Notes: generated by a model from the sequence alone, not told the origin. A stretch of DNA of 64,000 nucleotides from Mycobacterium syngnathidarum (GCF_001942625.1 NZ_MLCL01000004.1:62001-126000), one strand, 5' to 3'; counted from the first letter of the stretch, positions 31,448-41,278 are shown. Numbers and translations: made by a program.

Positions 31448-32986
31448 ATGCTCATCGGGATCCCGCGTGAGTCCCTACCTGGGGAAACACGCGTCGCCGC
31501 CACACCGCAAACAGTCGGGCAGATCATCAAGCTCGGGTACGCGGTAGTCGTAGAAAGCGGCGCCGGTGCTGCCTCGAGCTTCTCCGACTCCGCCTACGTA
31601 GAGGCCGGTGCCGAGATCGGCACGCCGTGGGACGCCGACGTCGTACTCAAGGTCAATGCGCCCGATGATGCCGAGATCGGCAAGCTGCGCGACGGAGCGA
31701 CGCTAGTGAGCTTGATCTCACCCGCGCTCAAGCCCGAACTCGTCGAGAAGCTGTCCACCCGGCCCATCACGGTGCTCGCTATGGACGCGGTGCCGCGCAT
31801 CTCGCGCGCCCAGTCCCTCGACGTGCTGTCCTCGATGGCCAACATCGCCGGCTACCGCGCCGTGGTCGAGGCCGCCCACAGCTTCGGCCGGTTCTTCACC
31901 GGTCAGGTCACCGCAGCGGGCAAGGTGCCCCCGGCCAAGGTGCTCGTGGTCGGTGCCGGTGTGGCCGGCCTGGCCGCCATCGGCGCTGCCGGCAGCCTGG
32001 GTGCGATCGTGCGGGCCACCGACCCCCGCCCCGAGGTGGCCGATCAGGTCGCCTCCCTCGGTGGCGAGTACCTGTCCGTCGCCGACCAGACGGCTGAGGC
32101 GGCTGAAGCTTCCAAGACCGGCTATGCCAAAGAGATGGACGACGACTACAAGGCCCGCGAGGCGCAGCTGTACGCCGAGCAGTGCAAGGACGTCGACATC
32201 ATCGTCACGACCGCGCTGATCCCGGGTCGGCCCGCGCCGCGCATCATCACCGCCGAGATGGTCGCCTCCATGAAGTCCGGCAGCGTCATCGTCGACATGG
32301 CCGCGGCCAACGGCGGCAACGTCGAGGGCACCGTCAAGGACCAGGCGATCGTCACCGACAACGGCGTCACGATCATCGGCTACACCGACCTCGCCGGCCG
32401 CCTGCCCGCGCAGGCCTCCCAGCTGTACGGCACCAACCTGGTGAACCTGCTCAAGCTGCTCACCCCGGAGAAGGACGGCAAGGTCGTTCTCGATTGGGAC
32501 GACGTCGTGCAGCGCTCGATGACCGTCGTGCGCGACGGCGAGACCACCTGGCCCCCGCCGCCGGTTCAGGTGTCGGCCGCCCCGGCCGCCCAGCCCGCTG
32601 CGGCGGCCGCGCCGGCAGCCAAGGAAGAGAAACAGCCGATGTCAACCGGACGCCGGCTGGGCATCACGTTCGCCGCGGCGGCCGCGATCTTCGCCCTGAT
32701 CGCGATCTCGCCGGCAGCGCTGCAGGTCCACCTGACGGTGTTCGCGCTGGCGATCGTGATCGGCTACTACGTGATCGGCAATGTGCACCACGCGCTGCAC
32801 ACCCCGCTGATGTCGGTGACCAACGCGATTTCCGGAATCATCGTGGTGGGCGCCCTGCTGCAGATCGGCCACGGCAACGCGCTGGTGACCGCGATCGCTA
32901 CCTGCGCCATCCTGCTGGCCAGCATCAACGTATTCGGCGGCTTCGCGGTGACGCGTCGCATGCTCGCGATGTTCTCCCGCAGCTAG
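31448..32986 (+). CDS. pntA: Proton-translocating NAD(P) transhydrogenase, fused alpha subunit
   Basis: A 512-aa protein like E. coli PntA. Domain I (about 1-375) binds NAD(H): [66 protein letters not shown]. An Ala/Pro linker (about 378-400) leads to four transmembrane helices ([78 protein letters not shown]). With PntB it couples hydride transfer from NADH to NADP with proton influx, supplying NADPH. In M. tuberculosis the same region is split into two genes (pntAa, pntAb), as I recall, so the fusion differs. A GGAGCGGAG site precedes the ATG. Confidence 0.93.
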   Translation: MLIGIPRESLPGETRVAATPQTVGQIIKLGYAVVVESGAGAASSFSDSAYVEAGAEIGTPWDADVVLKVNAPDDAEIGKLRDGATLVSLISPALKPELVEKLSTRPITVLAMDAVPRISRAQSLDVLSSMANIAGYRAVVEAAHSFGRFFTGQVTAAGKVPPAKVLVVGAGVAGLAAIGAAGSLGAIVRATDPRPEVADQVASLGGEYLSVADQTAEAAEASKTGYAKEMDDDYKAREAQLYAEQCKDVDIIVTTALIPGRPAPRIITAEMVASMKSGSVIVDMAAANGGNVEGTVKDQAIVTDNGVTIIGYTDLAGRLPAQASQLYGTNLVNLLKLLTPEKDGKVVLDWDDVVQRSMTVVRDGETTWPPPPVQVSAAPAAQPAAAAAPAAKEEKQPMSTGRRLGITFAAAAAIFALIAISPAALQVHLTVFALAIVIGYYVIGNVHHALHTPLMSVTNAISGIIVVGALLQIGHGNALVTAIATCAILLASINVFGGFAVTRRMLAMFSRS

Positions 32987-33022
32987 AACCTGCGTGCCCA
33001 CAAAGACTTTGGAATGGATTCC

Positions 33023-34462
33023 ATGTTCACCCTAGAAAACGTTGCCACGGCCGCCTACGTTGTCGCGGCCCTGCTGTTCATCCTGGCTCTGGCCGGACTG
33101 TCCAAACACGAAACCTCGCGGGCCGGAAATACTTTCGGCATCACCGGCATGGCGGTCGCCCTCATCGCCACCATCGCCCTGGCCGTCGAGCGAAAGATCG
33201 AGCCGATGGGCCTGGCCCTGCTGATCGGTGCGATGATCGTCGGCGCCGCGATCGGCCTGTGGCGCGCCAAGGTCGTCGAGATGACCGGCATGCCCGAGCT
33301 GATCGCACTGCTGCACTCCTTCGTGGGTCTGGCGGCCGTGCTGGTCGGCTGGAACGGTTACCTGCACGTCGAGAACAACCTCGGCGGAGAGGAAGCCGTC
33401 AAGCTCGTCGGCGAGAAGATGCTCGGCATCCACTCGGCCGAGGTGTTCATCGGTGTGTTCATCGGTGCCGTCACCTTCACCGGCTCGGTCGTGGCCAACC
33501 TGAAGCTCTCGGCCCGCATGAAGTCCGCGCCGCTCATGCTGCCCGGCAAGAACTTCCTCAACGTCGGCGCGCTGGTCGTCTTCGCCGCACTGACCGTGTG
33601 GTTCGTCATCGAGCCGCACCTGTGGCTGCTCATCGTCGTCACCGTGCTCGCGCTGCTGCTCGGCTGGCACCTGGTGGCCTCGATCGGCGGCGGCGACATG
33701 CCCGTCGTGGTGTCGATGCTCAACAGCTACTCGGGTTGGGCCGCGGCCGCATCCGGCTTCCTGCTCGGCAACGACCTGCTGATCATCACCGGCGCCCTCG
33801 TCGGCTCCTCCGGTGCCTACCTGTCCTACATCATGTGCAAGGCCATGAACCGGTCGTTCATCTCCGTGATCGCCGGCGGCTTCGGTATCGAAGCCGGACC
33901 GACCGAGGACAAGGACTACGGCGAGCACCGCGAGATCAACGCCGAGGGCGCGGCCGAGCTGCTCGCCCACGCCGACTCGGTGATCATCACCCCCGGTTAC
34001 GGCATGGCCGTGGCCCAGGCCCAGTACGGCGTGGCCGATCTGACCCGCAAACTGCGTGAGCGCGGCGTCAACGTCCGCTTCGGCATCCACCCCGTCGCCG
34101 GCCGCCTGCCCGGCCACATGAACGTGCTGCTGGCCGAGGCCAAGGTGCCCTACGACATCGTGCTCGAGATGGACGAGATCAACGACGACTTCGACGGCAC
34201 CTCCGTCGTCCTCGTGATCGGCGCCAACGACACCGTCAACCCCGCCGCCGCCGAAGATCCGGGCAGCCCGATCGCCGGCATGCCGGTGCTGACAGTGTGG
34301 AACGCCGACCACGTCATCGTGTTCAAGCGTTCGATGGCCTCGGGCTACGCCGGTGTGCAGAACCCGCTGTTCTTCCGCGAGAACACCCAGATGCTCTTCG
34401 GTGACGCCCGCGACCGCGTCAACGACATCCTCGCCGCGCTGCCCGTGGCGGAGCACGTGTAA
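33023..34462 (+). CDS. pntB: NAD(P) transhydrogenase beta subunit
   Basis: About 479 aa from ATG 33023 ([16 protein letters not shown]); an ATG three codons upstream (33014) directly abuts the GGA of the only ribosome binding site, so the later one is spaced better. The membrane domain (1-265) has eight or so helices including [19 protein letters not shown]; the NADP-binding domain III (290-479) has [35 protein letters not shown] and [15 protein letters not shown]. It forms the proton-pumping complex with PntA, whose stop is 36 bases upstream. The terminator hairpin at 34477-34523 follows. Confidence 0.94.
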   Translation: MFTLENVATAAYVVAALLFILALAGLSKHETSRAGNTFGITGMAVALIATIALAVERKIEPMGLALLIGAMIVGAAIGLWRAKVVEMTGMPELIALLHSFVGLAAVLVGWNGYLHVENNLGGEEAVKLVGEKMLGIHSAEVFIGVFIGAVTFTGSVVANLKLSARMKSAPLMLPGKNFLNVGALVVFAALTVWFVIEPHLWLLIVVTVLALLLGWHLVASIGGGDMPVVVSMLNSYSGWAAAASGFLLGNDLLIITGALVGSSGAYLSYIMCKAMNRSFISVIAGGFGIEAGPTEDKDYGEHREINAEGAAELLAHADSVIITPGYGMAVAQAQYGVADLTRKLRERGVNVRFGIHPVAGRLPGHMNVLLAEAKVPYDIVLEMDEINDDFDGTSVVLVIGANDTVNPAAAEDPGSPIAGMPVLTVWNADHVIVFKRSMASGYAGVQNPLFFRENTQMLFGDARDRVNDILAALPVAEHV

Positions 34463-34476
34463 CCCGTTCTGCCACG

Positions 34477-34523
34477 CAGACGTGAAGCCCCCTTTTCTTC
34501 GGAATAGGGGGCTCTCGCGTCTG
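34477..34523 (+). terminator. Terminator hairpin after pntB
   Basis: Inner stem AGCCCCCT (34486-34493) pairs with AGGGGGCT (34506-34513), and outer arms CAGACG (34477-34482) and CGTCTG (34518-34523) extend it. There is no long T tract, as is common for mycobacterial terminators. Confidence 0.7.
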
Positions 34524-34540
34524 ATCACAAGGAGGTTCTC

Positions 34541-34924
34541 ATGAAGATAGTTGTCCCACAGTGGATGCAGCCGCTGTACGACGCTCATCACTTCGCACCC
34601 GCGGTAATCGACGGCGATCACTTGCGCTGTTCGGGGATGATCGGGATGCGTCCCGACCTGAGCGTGGTCGAAGAGCCACGGGAACAGTTCACGCAGGCCT
34701 TCGAGAACCTGCGCGGGTTGCTTTCCGAGACCGGACTGGCCTTCGCCGATGTCGTCGACATCACCAGCTATCACGTTGGCCTGCAGCAGCATGTGCAGAC
34801 TTTCAGTGACGTCAAGGACGAGTTCGTGGCTGCGCCCTATCCGGCCTGGACCGCCGTCGGGGTCACCGAGCTGGCCATGCCGGGCGCACTGGTGGAGATC
34901 CAGATCATCGCCCGGATGCGTTGA
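34541..34924 (+). CDS. RidA / YjgF family protein
   Basis: A 127-aa protein with the Rid fold pattern: SGMIGMRPDLSV near the start, EQFTQAFENLRGLLSETGLA in the middle, DVVDITSYHVGL and the closing PGALVEIQIIARM, where the conserved Arg should bind the imine/enamine substrate carboxylate. RidA enzymes deaminate reactive enamines and imines in amino-acid metabolism. A perfect AAGGAGG site seven bases before the ATG indicates efficient translation. It lies between the pnt terminator and a strong bidirectional terminator, so it is probably monocistronic. Confidence 0.88.
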   Translation: MKIVVPQWMQPLYDAHHFAPAVIDGDHLRCSGMIGMRPDLSVVEEPREQFTQAFENLRGLLSETGLAFADVVDITSYHVGLQQHVQTFSDVKDEFVAAPYPAWTAVGVTELAMPGALVEIQIIARMR

Positions 34925-34930
34925 ACGCCA

Positions 34931-34974
34931 ACCGCTCCGACGCACTCACCCTCAGGTGAGCGGGTCGGAGCGGT
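34931..34974. terminator. Bidirectional terminator between ridA-like and Ig-like genes
   Basis: Perfect 11-base arms ACCGCTCCGAC (34931-34941) and GTCGGAGCGGT (34964-34974) enclose a second perfect 6-base stem (CTCACC/GGTGAG). The nested structure lies between two convergent genes. Confidence 0.75.
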
Positions 34975-34997
34975 CGGCTTACCGAGTTGTTCCCGGA

Positions 34998-37841
34998 TTA
35001 CATGTTGGCCCGGTCCTCGTCGATCCGGTCCTGATCGTTGACACTCAGCACGTCGCCGTCGACGTCCGACGTGATGTACCCGGTCATCGTCCGCTGCAGC
35101 TTGTTGATGGTGGCGTCAGCCTGGAGATAGCCGGTGTGCTCACCCGTCACGGCGATGTCGGCCACGTAGCGGATGTTCGACTGGCTGGCAGTCGTATCTG
35201 TTGATTCCGTGCCGTTGAGGATCATCCCCTGCTCGTTGACATAGTCGGTGTAGGTGACGGTGCGGACGATGTGACCGGTCGTCGGGTCGGTTGTCTCACT
35301 GACCACTGCGGTGCCACCGCCGGCGCCGGCATAGGTACCGGTGGGAGGCAGCGGGGCCGCGCTCGGGACGTAGGTCTTGAGTTCGGGTGCCCACGTCGGA
35401 TCGGGGGTGGTTCGATCCTCGTCCGCCAAGCCGACACTGGTGGTGTAGTTCAGTTTGGCGATCACCAGTCGGGTGTCTGTTTCATCGTTCTCGCTGGCTT
35501 CCCAGAATGCCACCGCATCGCCGGTGTCATTCCAGCTCGCCATGCTTCGGGCGGTGTATCCGTCGCCGTCGACGAACACCGGAATCCCGTACTCGCCCTT
35601 GAGGTCGTCCTCGATGGCGATGACCCATTCCTGGTTCGTGATATTTGTCGAGTCCCCGGTGCCTCGGTACGCCTCGTACACCGCGCCTTGGATGTCCGCC
35701 GGCAGGAACGCCGGCCGCACGATCCGAGACATCGGCGTCAACGCGTCATACCCACGAGTGCTGCCGACCGCGATCCACTGCTCGTTGGGCGACATGTCGA
35801 TGTCCTCGTCGTAGTCGAGGTTGCCGGTCAGGCGGGTCACCTCGCCCGTCTCGAGGTCCACCACGATGTCGTCGACATTGCCGGCCTCGTATCGTCCACC
35901 GAGAATGATCACGCCTTTGCCGTCAGGGGTCCATTGCTTGCCCTCACCGACCGGATAAACCACACGGGCATCGGCGATTTCATAGCCGGCCTCCGTGCGC
36001 TCCAGTTTTCCGACGATGGGCACGGCTGTGATGAGCCCTTGCGGGGTCATCTGGATCTGACTGAACAGCACATGCGTCCCGTCGGGCGAGATGCGCATCT
36101 CGCGCTGCGGGTCGAGTACCCGCGCCCCGGCCGGCGGTGTGATGACCGGAACGAGCTCTTTGCCGTCAGCGGTTTCTTCGTAGACGACGTAGGAGTTCGG
36201 GCTGGTCCTGACTTGGATCATCAGCCGTCCCGAACCGTCTTGAAACGGAACGACTCTCCCCAGGCCCCCGGTAATTTCCGTGGACACGCCGCAAGTGATG
36301 CACTGTACGTCCGTGCCGTCGACACCGACCTGGTAGATCTCCTCGCGACCACCCTCGGCCGGGGTGGCCGCGAAGTAGAGGGACTGTCCGTCTTCGGCGA
36401 AGCGCGGAGTGTTCGGGTTGGTGATGCCGTCCGGCAGGTCCAGGATCACCCGCTCGACGGTGGGGTTGAGCACCGTGACATCGACGTCCTTCTGCGCGGT
36501 CCGCGGCTTGAACAGCGCCAGGAGGTTGATCTTGTCGCCGTCGGTAACCGAAACCGTGAACGTATCGGTTTGTGCCGCTTCGTAATTGATATCGTCGGGC
36601 GTGTAGGTGAATTCGCCTGTCTCTTGGTCGATGGTGACCGTCCCGTACTTCGGCTGCTCGGTGATGGTATAGGTCAATTCGTCACCCTCGGCGTCGGTCA
36701 CACCGATGTTGCCGGTCACGGTCTGACCGGCCTGCACTGTGGTGGTGGGGCTGCTGACCACCGGCGCCTGGTTGAAGGCGTTACGCCGAACCCAGGCCAA
36801 TGCGGCCCACATGAACGGCGTGAACGGCTCCGGTGAATCCGGCGGCGGCGCCAGGAACGGGTTGAGCACCTTGGTGACGATCCCGTTCAACACGCCGAGG
36901 ACACCCTCAGCAGGATTCTGCGCCTGTACCACGGGAGTGGCCACCGCACTGGCCGTCGTGCGCACATCGCTGGTAGCAGAAGTGACGAACGCCTTGGCCT
37001 GGCCGGCGGTGGACACCACATCCAATTCGGCGATCTTCGCGGAGAGCTGCTCGGTCACCTTGTCGGCGATCGTCCCGGTGACCTGCTCCACCCGGTCGCT
37101 GACCTCCTCGGCTTTCGCCAACGACCGCTTGAGGGTGTCACCGAGCTTGACCGGCCCGACCGGGGCCTCGGTTTTCGCTTCCGAATCCGCCACAACCTGC
37201 GATGCGCGGGGCGACGCAGCGTCGGGCAGCGAGATCTCCGGGAGTGAGAGTGTCGGCAGTGACAGCTGCGGCCTCGCCCGACCGTCATCGCGCGTGAGCA
37301 CGGTCTCGCGCACCTTGTCCGGAATCGACGACAACGCATCCAGGTGCGCATCGATCGCCCCGGTCAGCCCCTCCGGCTTACCCGGCTCCTGCTGCGCCCC
37401 ACCACTACTGCTGATCGTCACACCCGGCGCCAACTCCCGGGTAGACGACGTCCTACCCGACCGCTTCGCCCGAACCGGCTTCTTGACCGCCTTCTTGACC
37501 GCATCCCTTCCGGAGCCGACCGACGATCCCCCCGTGCTCGACGCAGAGCCCTCGTTCGACGCGCCGCCAACCGACGGCCCGGTCGAGGACTCACCGGACG
37601 ACGCACCAGCCGAACTCGACGTCGACGACTCCGACGAGGACGACCCGGTGGTATCCGCCGCGGCCACCCCGTAGCCCGACGCCAACGCGGCCACCAGCCA
37701 CCCGGTCACCACGATGCCGCTGTAGGCACCGACCCGGCCGGTAGCGTGAAGGGCGCGTCGAGAGCCGGTCGGGGTCACCGGTGCGACCGGCGGCGGGGAG
37801 GAAGAGAACTGCGGATTGATGAGCGGATTGACAACAGTCAT
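34998..37841 (-). CDS. Large exported Ig-like / beta-propeller protein
   Basis: A 947-aa protein. A signal anchor at about residues 38-62 (YSGIVVTGWLVAALASGYGV, cleavage possible at AVAAA) is followed by a Ser/Thr-rich low-complexity stretch (65-110), a basic KKAVKKPVRAKRSGR patch, a helical region, a cadherin/VCBS-type Ig-like domain (about 360-450: VTDAEGDELTYTI, YTPDDINYEAAQTDTFTVSV) and a TolB/WD40-like propeller (460-800) with repeats such as RFAEDGQSLYFAA, RISPDGTHVLFSQ, WTPDGKGVIILGG and MSPNEQWIAVGS. Mycobacteria carry several proteins with this Ser-rich, Ig-like, propeller layout; their functions are not known to me. Likely surface or envelope associated. The divergent ROK gene is its candidate regulator. 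Confidence 0.85.
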   Translation of the reverse strand: MTVVNPLINPQFSSSPPPVAPVTPTGSRRALHATGRVGAYSGIVVTGWLVAALASGYGVAAADTTGSSSSESSTSSSAGASSGESSTGPSVGGASNEGSASSTGGSSVGSGRDAVKKAVKKPVRAKRSGRTSSTRELAPGVTISSSGGAQQEPGKPEGLTGAIDAHLDALSSIPDKVRETVLTRDDGRARPQLSLPTLSLPEISLPDAASPRASQVVADSEAKTEAPVGPVKLGDTLKRSLAKAEEVSDRVEQVTGTIADKVTEQLSAKIAELDVVSTAGQAKAFVTSATSDVRTTASAVATPVVQAQNPAEGVLGVLNGIVTKVLNPFLAPPPDSPEPFTPFMWAALAWVRRNAFNQAPVVSSPTTTVQAGQTVTGNIGVTDAEGDELTYTITEQPKYGTVTIDQETGEFTYTPDDINYEAAQTDTFTVSVTDGDKINLLALFKPRTAQKDVDVTVLNPTVERVILDLPDGITNPNTPRFAEDGQSLYFAATPAEGGREEIYQVGVDGTDVQCITCGVSTEITGGLGRVVPFQDGSGRLMIQVRTSPNSYVVYEETADGKELVPVITPPAGARVLDPQREMRISPDGTHVLFSQIQMTPQGLITAVPIVGKLERTEAGYEIADARVVYPVGEGKQWTPDGKGVIILGGRYEAGNVDDIVVDLETGEVTRLTGNLDYDEDIDMSPNEQWIAVGSTRGYDALTPMSRIVRPAFLPADIQGAVYEAYRGTGDSTNITNQEWVIAIEDDLKGEYGIPVFVDGDGYTARSMASWNDTGDAVAFWEASENDETDTRLVIAKLNYTTSVGLADEDRTTPDPTWAPELKTYVPSAAPLPPTGTYAGAGGGTAVVSETTDPTTGHIVRTVTYTDYVNEQGMILNGTESTDTTASQSNIRYVADIAVTGEHTGYLQADATINKLQRTMTGYITSDVDGDVLSVNDQDRIDEDRANM

Positions 37842-37868
37842 GGCGCGGCTCCGATGCCCTAGGCCTAT

Positions 37869-37890
37869 TTAATTTCTGTGACGAACTTAA
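37869..37890. promoter_or_regulatory. ROK-type operator candidate TTAATTT-N8-AACTTAA
   Basis: Seven-base arms matching at six positions around eight bases, AT-rich, between the divergent Ig-like gene and the ROK regulator. The form resembles operators of NagC/XylR-type ROK proteins (TTAATTT-like half sites). Confidence 0.5.
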
Positions 37891-37962
37891 TAGCAGCATA
37901 TCGTTGAGCCCGTCAAGGAGGTTCTGCTGAAACGGTCAGAATCGGCGCGGCAGGAAAAGCAG

Positions 37963-39123
37963 GTGTTGCACCTGCTGCATCGCCAGCGCGTCGTGCACCT
38001 GCTTCGGACCGAGGGCCCACTGGCCCGGGCGGACTTGGCCGACCGGCTCGGGCTGAGCCGGCCTTCGATCACCGCCATAGTCGGCGAGTTGATCCAAGAC
38101 GGAACCCTGATCGAACTCGATGCCCGCGTCGAAGGTCCGGGTTACCGCGGTCGCCCGCGCAAACTACTGGGCTGCAACCCGCAGGCACGACGGGTACTCG
38201 GGATCTGGATCGACGAACGTCGCGCACGCATCGCACTGGCCGACGCCACCGGCAACATCTCACGAGAAGACGAGACCCCTACGGCCGGTCGCGCCCCGGC
38301 TTCGGTGATCCGCTCGATCACCCGGATCGGCAAGCAGATGATCGAAGGCGCCGAGGACGGTTCGGTAGCCGCTGTCGGCATCTGTATCCCTGGATTTGTG
38401 GACAGCACAAGGGGTTTCGTCGTCGAATCAAAGGCGCTCAACTGGTCCGAGGTGGAACTCGGCAAGCCGATCTCCGAAGCGCTGGGGATCCCGACCGCCG
38501 TCCAGGACACCACCCAAGCCATGACTCTTGCCGAGACGATCGCCGGCAAGGCCAGGGAGGTGCGTTCGGCAGTGGTGCTCAACTGCGGTGGGCACGTCAA
38601 CGTCGGCCTGATCATCGGCGGACGTCCGTACTCAGGGGCGACGGGCGTTGCCGGCGCGATCGGGCACATGCCGGTGCCCGGCAGCCACGCGAAATGCGCG
38701 TGCGGACGCATCGGCTGCGTCAACGCCGGCATGTCACTGCACGCCATGCAATCGGCCGCGCCACAGACCGAGGGATTGGCACTCAAGGAGATCGACCTCG
38801 ACGCAGTAGCGCAAGAGACGGCCCGAAACCCACACTCCCAGAAGATCATCAGCGAAGTCATCGACCAGATGGCCCGCACGGCGATCCTCATCGAAGCGGT
38901 GCTCGATCCGGAGATCCTCATCCTGTCCGGGCTCATCACCGAGTTCGAACAACTCATCGCCGCCCTGGAAGCGCGCATCGAAGAGATCCGCCCACCAGAG
39001 CGACGCGGACGCACGACCACCGTGCGCTCACAGATCGGTCGTGACTACCGGGTTGCGGTCATCGTCGCCCTGCAGCAACTCGACCCCGACATCGCCGGGC
39101 TGCTGCACACCCCCAGCCCATGA
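37963..39123 (+). CDS. ROK-family transcriptional regulator
   Basis: At least 386 aa from GTG 37963 (VLHLLHRQRVVHLL). An N-terminal winged helix (TEGPLARADLADRLGLSRPS) precedes the ROK sugar-kinase-like domain with GICIPGFVDSTRGFV, GGHVNVGLIIGGRPYSGATG and the zinc-binding CACGRIGC motif. It should bind a sugar or sugar phosphate and repress nearby genes. A perfect AAGGAGG at 37915-37921 lies two bases before CTG codons at 37924 and 37927, in frame with the gene; initiation there would add 12-13 residues (LLKRSESARQEKQ). The GTG has a weaker GGAAAAG site. The start is therefore open. Confidence 0.87.
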   Translation: MLHLLHRQRVVHLLRTEGPLARADLADRLGLSRPSITAIVGELIQDGTLIELDARVEGPGYRGRPRKLLGCNPQARRVLGIWIDERRARIALADATGNISREDETPTAGRAPASVIRSITRIGKQMIEGAEDGSVAAVGICIPGFVDSTRGFVVESKALNWSEVELGKPISEALGIPTAVQDTTQAMTLAETIAGKAREVRSAVVLNCGGHVNVGLIIGGRPYSGATGVAGAIGHMPVPGSHAKCACGRIGCVNAGMSLHAMQSAAPQTEGLALKEIDLDAVAQETARNPHSQKIISEVIDQMARTAILIEAVLDPEILILSGLITEFEQLIAALEARIEEIRPPERRGRTTTVRSQIGRDYRVAVIVALQQLDPDIAGLLHTPSP

Positions 39124-39143
39124 CACTCCGCGACCGGGAAAAC

Positions 39144-39149
39144 TAGGAT
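39144..39149 (+). promoter_or_regulatory. -10 box TAGGAT, leaderless start of the acyl-CoA dehydrogenase at 39158
   Basis: TANNNT motif eight bases before the ATG, with no Shine-Dalgarno sequence. Confidence 0.45.
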
Positions 39150-39157
39150 GTGCAAGT

Positions 39158-40297
39158 ATGCCTGTGGATCGCCTGCTCCCCTCCGATGAGGCGCGCGAGC
39201 TCATCGAGCTCACCCGTGACATCGCCGACAAGGTGCTCGACCCCATCGTCGATGAACACGAGAAGGCCGAGACCTACCCTGACGGCGTCTTCGCCCAGCT
39301 CGGCGCGGCCGGGCTGCTGAGCCTGCCCCAGCCCGAAGAGTGGGGTGGCGGCGGCCAGCCGTATGAGGTCTACCTGCAGGTCCTGGAGGAGATCGCGGCA
39401 CGGTGGGCCGCGGTCGGGGTCGCAGTCAGCGTGCACAGTCTCTCGTCGCACCCGCTGCTGGCCTACGGCACCGAGGAGCAGAAACAACGCTGGCTACCCG
39501 CCATGCTCTCCGGTGAGCAGATCGGCGCCTACAGCCTGTCCGAACCTCAGGCCGGCTCCGACGCCGCGGCACTGAACTGCAAGGCGACCCGCGACGGCGA
39601 CGACTACGTCCTCAACGGTTCCAAAGCCTGGATCACCCATGGCGGGAAGGCCGACTTCTACATCCTGTTCGCCCGCACCGGAGAAGGCTCCAAGGGCATC
39701 TCCTGCTTTCTGGTCCCCGCCGGTCTCGACGGGCTGAGCTTCGGCAAACCCGAGGAGAAGATGGGACTGCACGCGGTGCCCACCACCTCGGCGTTCTATG
39801 ACAATGCGCGCCTGGACGCCGACCGGCTGATCGGGCAAGAGGGGCAAGGCCTTTCGATCGCGTTCTCCGCGTTGGACTCCGGCCGCCTCGGTATCGCCGC
39901 CGTCGCCGTCGGCATCGCCCAAGCCGCCCTGGACGAGGCTGTCCGCTACGCCAACGAGCGAACCACGTTCGGCCGCAAGATCGTCGACCATCAGGGGCTT
40001 GGCTTCCTGCTGGCCGACATGGCCGCCGCCGTGGTCAGCGCGCGCGCCACCTATCTGGACGCCGCCCGCCGTCGCGACCTCGGACTGCCCTACTCCACCC
40101 AGGCCAGCGTCGCCAAGCTGATCGCCACCGACGCTGCCATGAAGGTCACCACCGATGCGGTACAGGTGTTCGGCGGTGTCGGTTACACCCGCGACTTCCG
40201 GGTGGAGCGTTTCATGCGCGAAGCCAAGATCACCCAGATCTTCGAGGGCACCAATCAGATTCAGCGCCTGGTCATCTCACGGGGGCTGGGGTCTTGA
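39158..40297 (+). CDS. Acyl-CoA dehydrogenase
   Basis: A 379-aa enzyme of usual length from ATG 39158 (MPVDRLLPSDEARELI). FAD/substrate motifs: IGAYSLSEPQAGSDAAAL and LNGSKAWITHGGKADF; the second signature is GGVGYTRDFRVERFMREAKI, followed by QIFEGTNQIQRL, where the Glu of FEGTNQ is the expected catalytic base of the medium/short-chain type. It catalyses the first step of beta-oxidation or a branched-chain equivalent. A TAGGAT box suggests a leaderless mRNA. The end overlaps the convergent hydrolase by 26 bases. Confidence 0.92.
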   Translation: MPVDRLLPSDEARELIELTRDIADKVLDPIVDEHEKAETYPDGVFAQLGAAGLLSLPQPEEWGGGGQPYEVYLQVLEEIAARWAAVGVAVSVHSLSSHPLLAYGTEEQKQRWLPAMLSGEQIGAYSLSEPQAGSDAAALNCKATRDGDDYVLNGSKAWITHGGKADFYILFARTGEGSKGISCFLVPAGLDGLSFGKPEEKMGLHAVPTTSAFYDNARLDADRLIGQEGQGLSIAFSALDSGRLGIAAVAVGIAQAALDEAVRYANERTTFGRKIVDHQGLGFLLADMAAAVVSARATYLDAARRRDLGLPYSTQASVAKLIATDAAMKVTTDAVQVFGGVGYTRDFRVERFMREAKITQIFEGTNQIQRLVISRGLGS

Positions 40298-41186
40298 TGA
40301 AGTCGGTCACCGCGGCCAGGAACTGATCGGGCTGCTCGACCATCGGGGTGTGCCCCGAGCCTTTGATCACCACGGGCGGTAACCCCGCCGCGGTGTAGCG
40401 CTCGACATTCGGCGCCGTCGGGGTCAGCACGTCCTCGTCCCCCCAGACCACCAACACCGGCTTGTGCAGTACGGCAAGCGTTTCCACGGTCGGATGCGGC
40501 CCTTCGGTCGAGTCGCACAGGCCGGTGTAGGTGAGCCGCTCCAACGAGCGGTGCGCGTAGTCGGGGACCGGGTAGTCCGCGGCGAACCCGGTCTGCAGCG
40601 ACCCCTCGCTGATCGCGTCGATACCGCGGAAGAGATCCAACGCCGGCCCGATCACCGGCCAGCACACCATCTGCCCGAGCAACGGCATGGCGACCAGATC
40701 GTCGGCCCCCGGAGTGTCGGACACCACCACGCGCTCCACCAGGTCCGGGTACTGCCGGGCCAGCTCGGCCGAGACCGCGCCGCCCATCGAATGCCCGATC
40801 AGGACCGCGTGACGCACACCGAGTGCCACGAGCGCGTTGCGCACGGCCGCGGCCTGCGCGTCCGAGCGATAGGAGGCGCCGTCAGCCGGGGCCTCTGAGC
40901 CACCGTGGCCGACCAGATCGATTGCGATGACGCGGTGATCGCGGGCCAGCTGTCCGGCCACCCGATCCCACCATTCGACCGAGGCCGAGTACCCGTGCAG
41001 CAACACCACAGCGCGGTCGGCCGGTGGCCCGTACTCACGCACGTTCAGGTCCGGGCCGTCCAGTTCCAGCACGTGCCCACCCGCGAACGGCTCGGCCTGG
41101 CGGTGGTCCTTGTTGGCCGCCAGTTCGTTCACCAGCAACGCCACCACGGCCACCACCAGCACGCCAACGGCGATGCGCAATTTCAT
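40272..41186 (-). CDS. Membrane-anchored alpha/beta hydrolase
   Basis: A 304-aa protein from ATG 41186 ([20 protein letters not shown]), so the mature enzyme is exported or anchored by this N-terminal hydrophobic segment. The Ser nucleophile elbow is LIGHSMGGAVSAEL, the oxyanion region VVLLHGYSASVEWW, the acid WGDEDVLTP and the His SGHTPMVEQP. It is a probable lipase/esterase with unknown substrate. An ATG at 41228 would add 14 residues before the signal; the shorter form gives a normal signal sequence and is preferred. It is divergent from the LCP gene. Confidence 0.87.
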   Translation of the reverse strand: MKLRIAVGVLVVAVVALLVNELAANKDHRQAEPFAGGHVLELDGPDLNVREYGPPADRAVVLLHGYSASVEWWDRVAGQLARDHRVIAIDLVGHGGSEAPADGASYRSDAQAAAVRNALVALGVRHAVLIGHSMGGAVSAELARQYPDLVERVVVSDTPGADDLVAMPLLGQMVCWPVIGPALDLFRGIDAISEGSLQTGFAADYPVPDYAHRSLERLTYTGLCDSTEGPHPTVETLAVLHKPVLVVWGDEDVLTPTAPNVERYTAAGLPPVVIKGSGHTPMVEQPDQFLAAVTDFIKTPAPVR

Positions 41187-41278
41187 CCTGCGCACGCTAG
41201 TGCCGAGACGCCGCTGTTGACCAGCCATTTTCCCCGGTGGGCGGAGTCTCAGCTAACAGCCCCATAATGGCAGGTGCG

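Noticed and set aside
33032..34945. 637-codon minus-strand open frame across pntB and the ridA-like gene
   Set aside because: His/Gly/Asp-rich translation, spans two well-supported genes and a terminator on the other strand.
37415..37680. PE_PGRS or similar repeat gene in the Ser/Gly-rich region
   Set aside because: No PE motif or GGA-GGN repeats; this is the low-complexity exported segment of the Ig-like protein.
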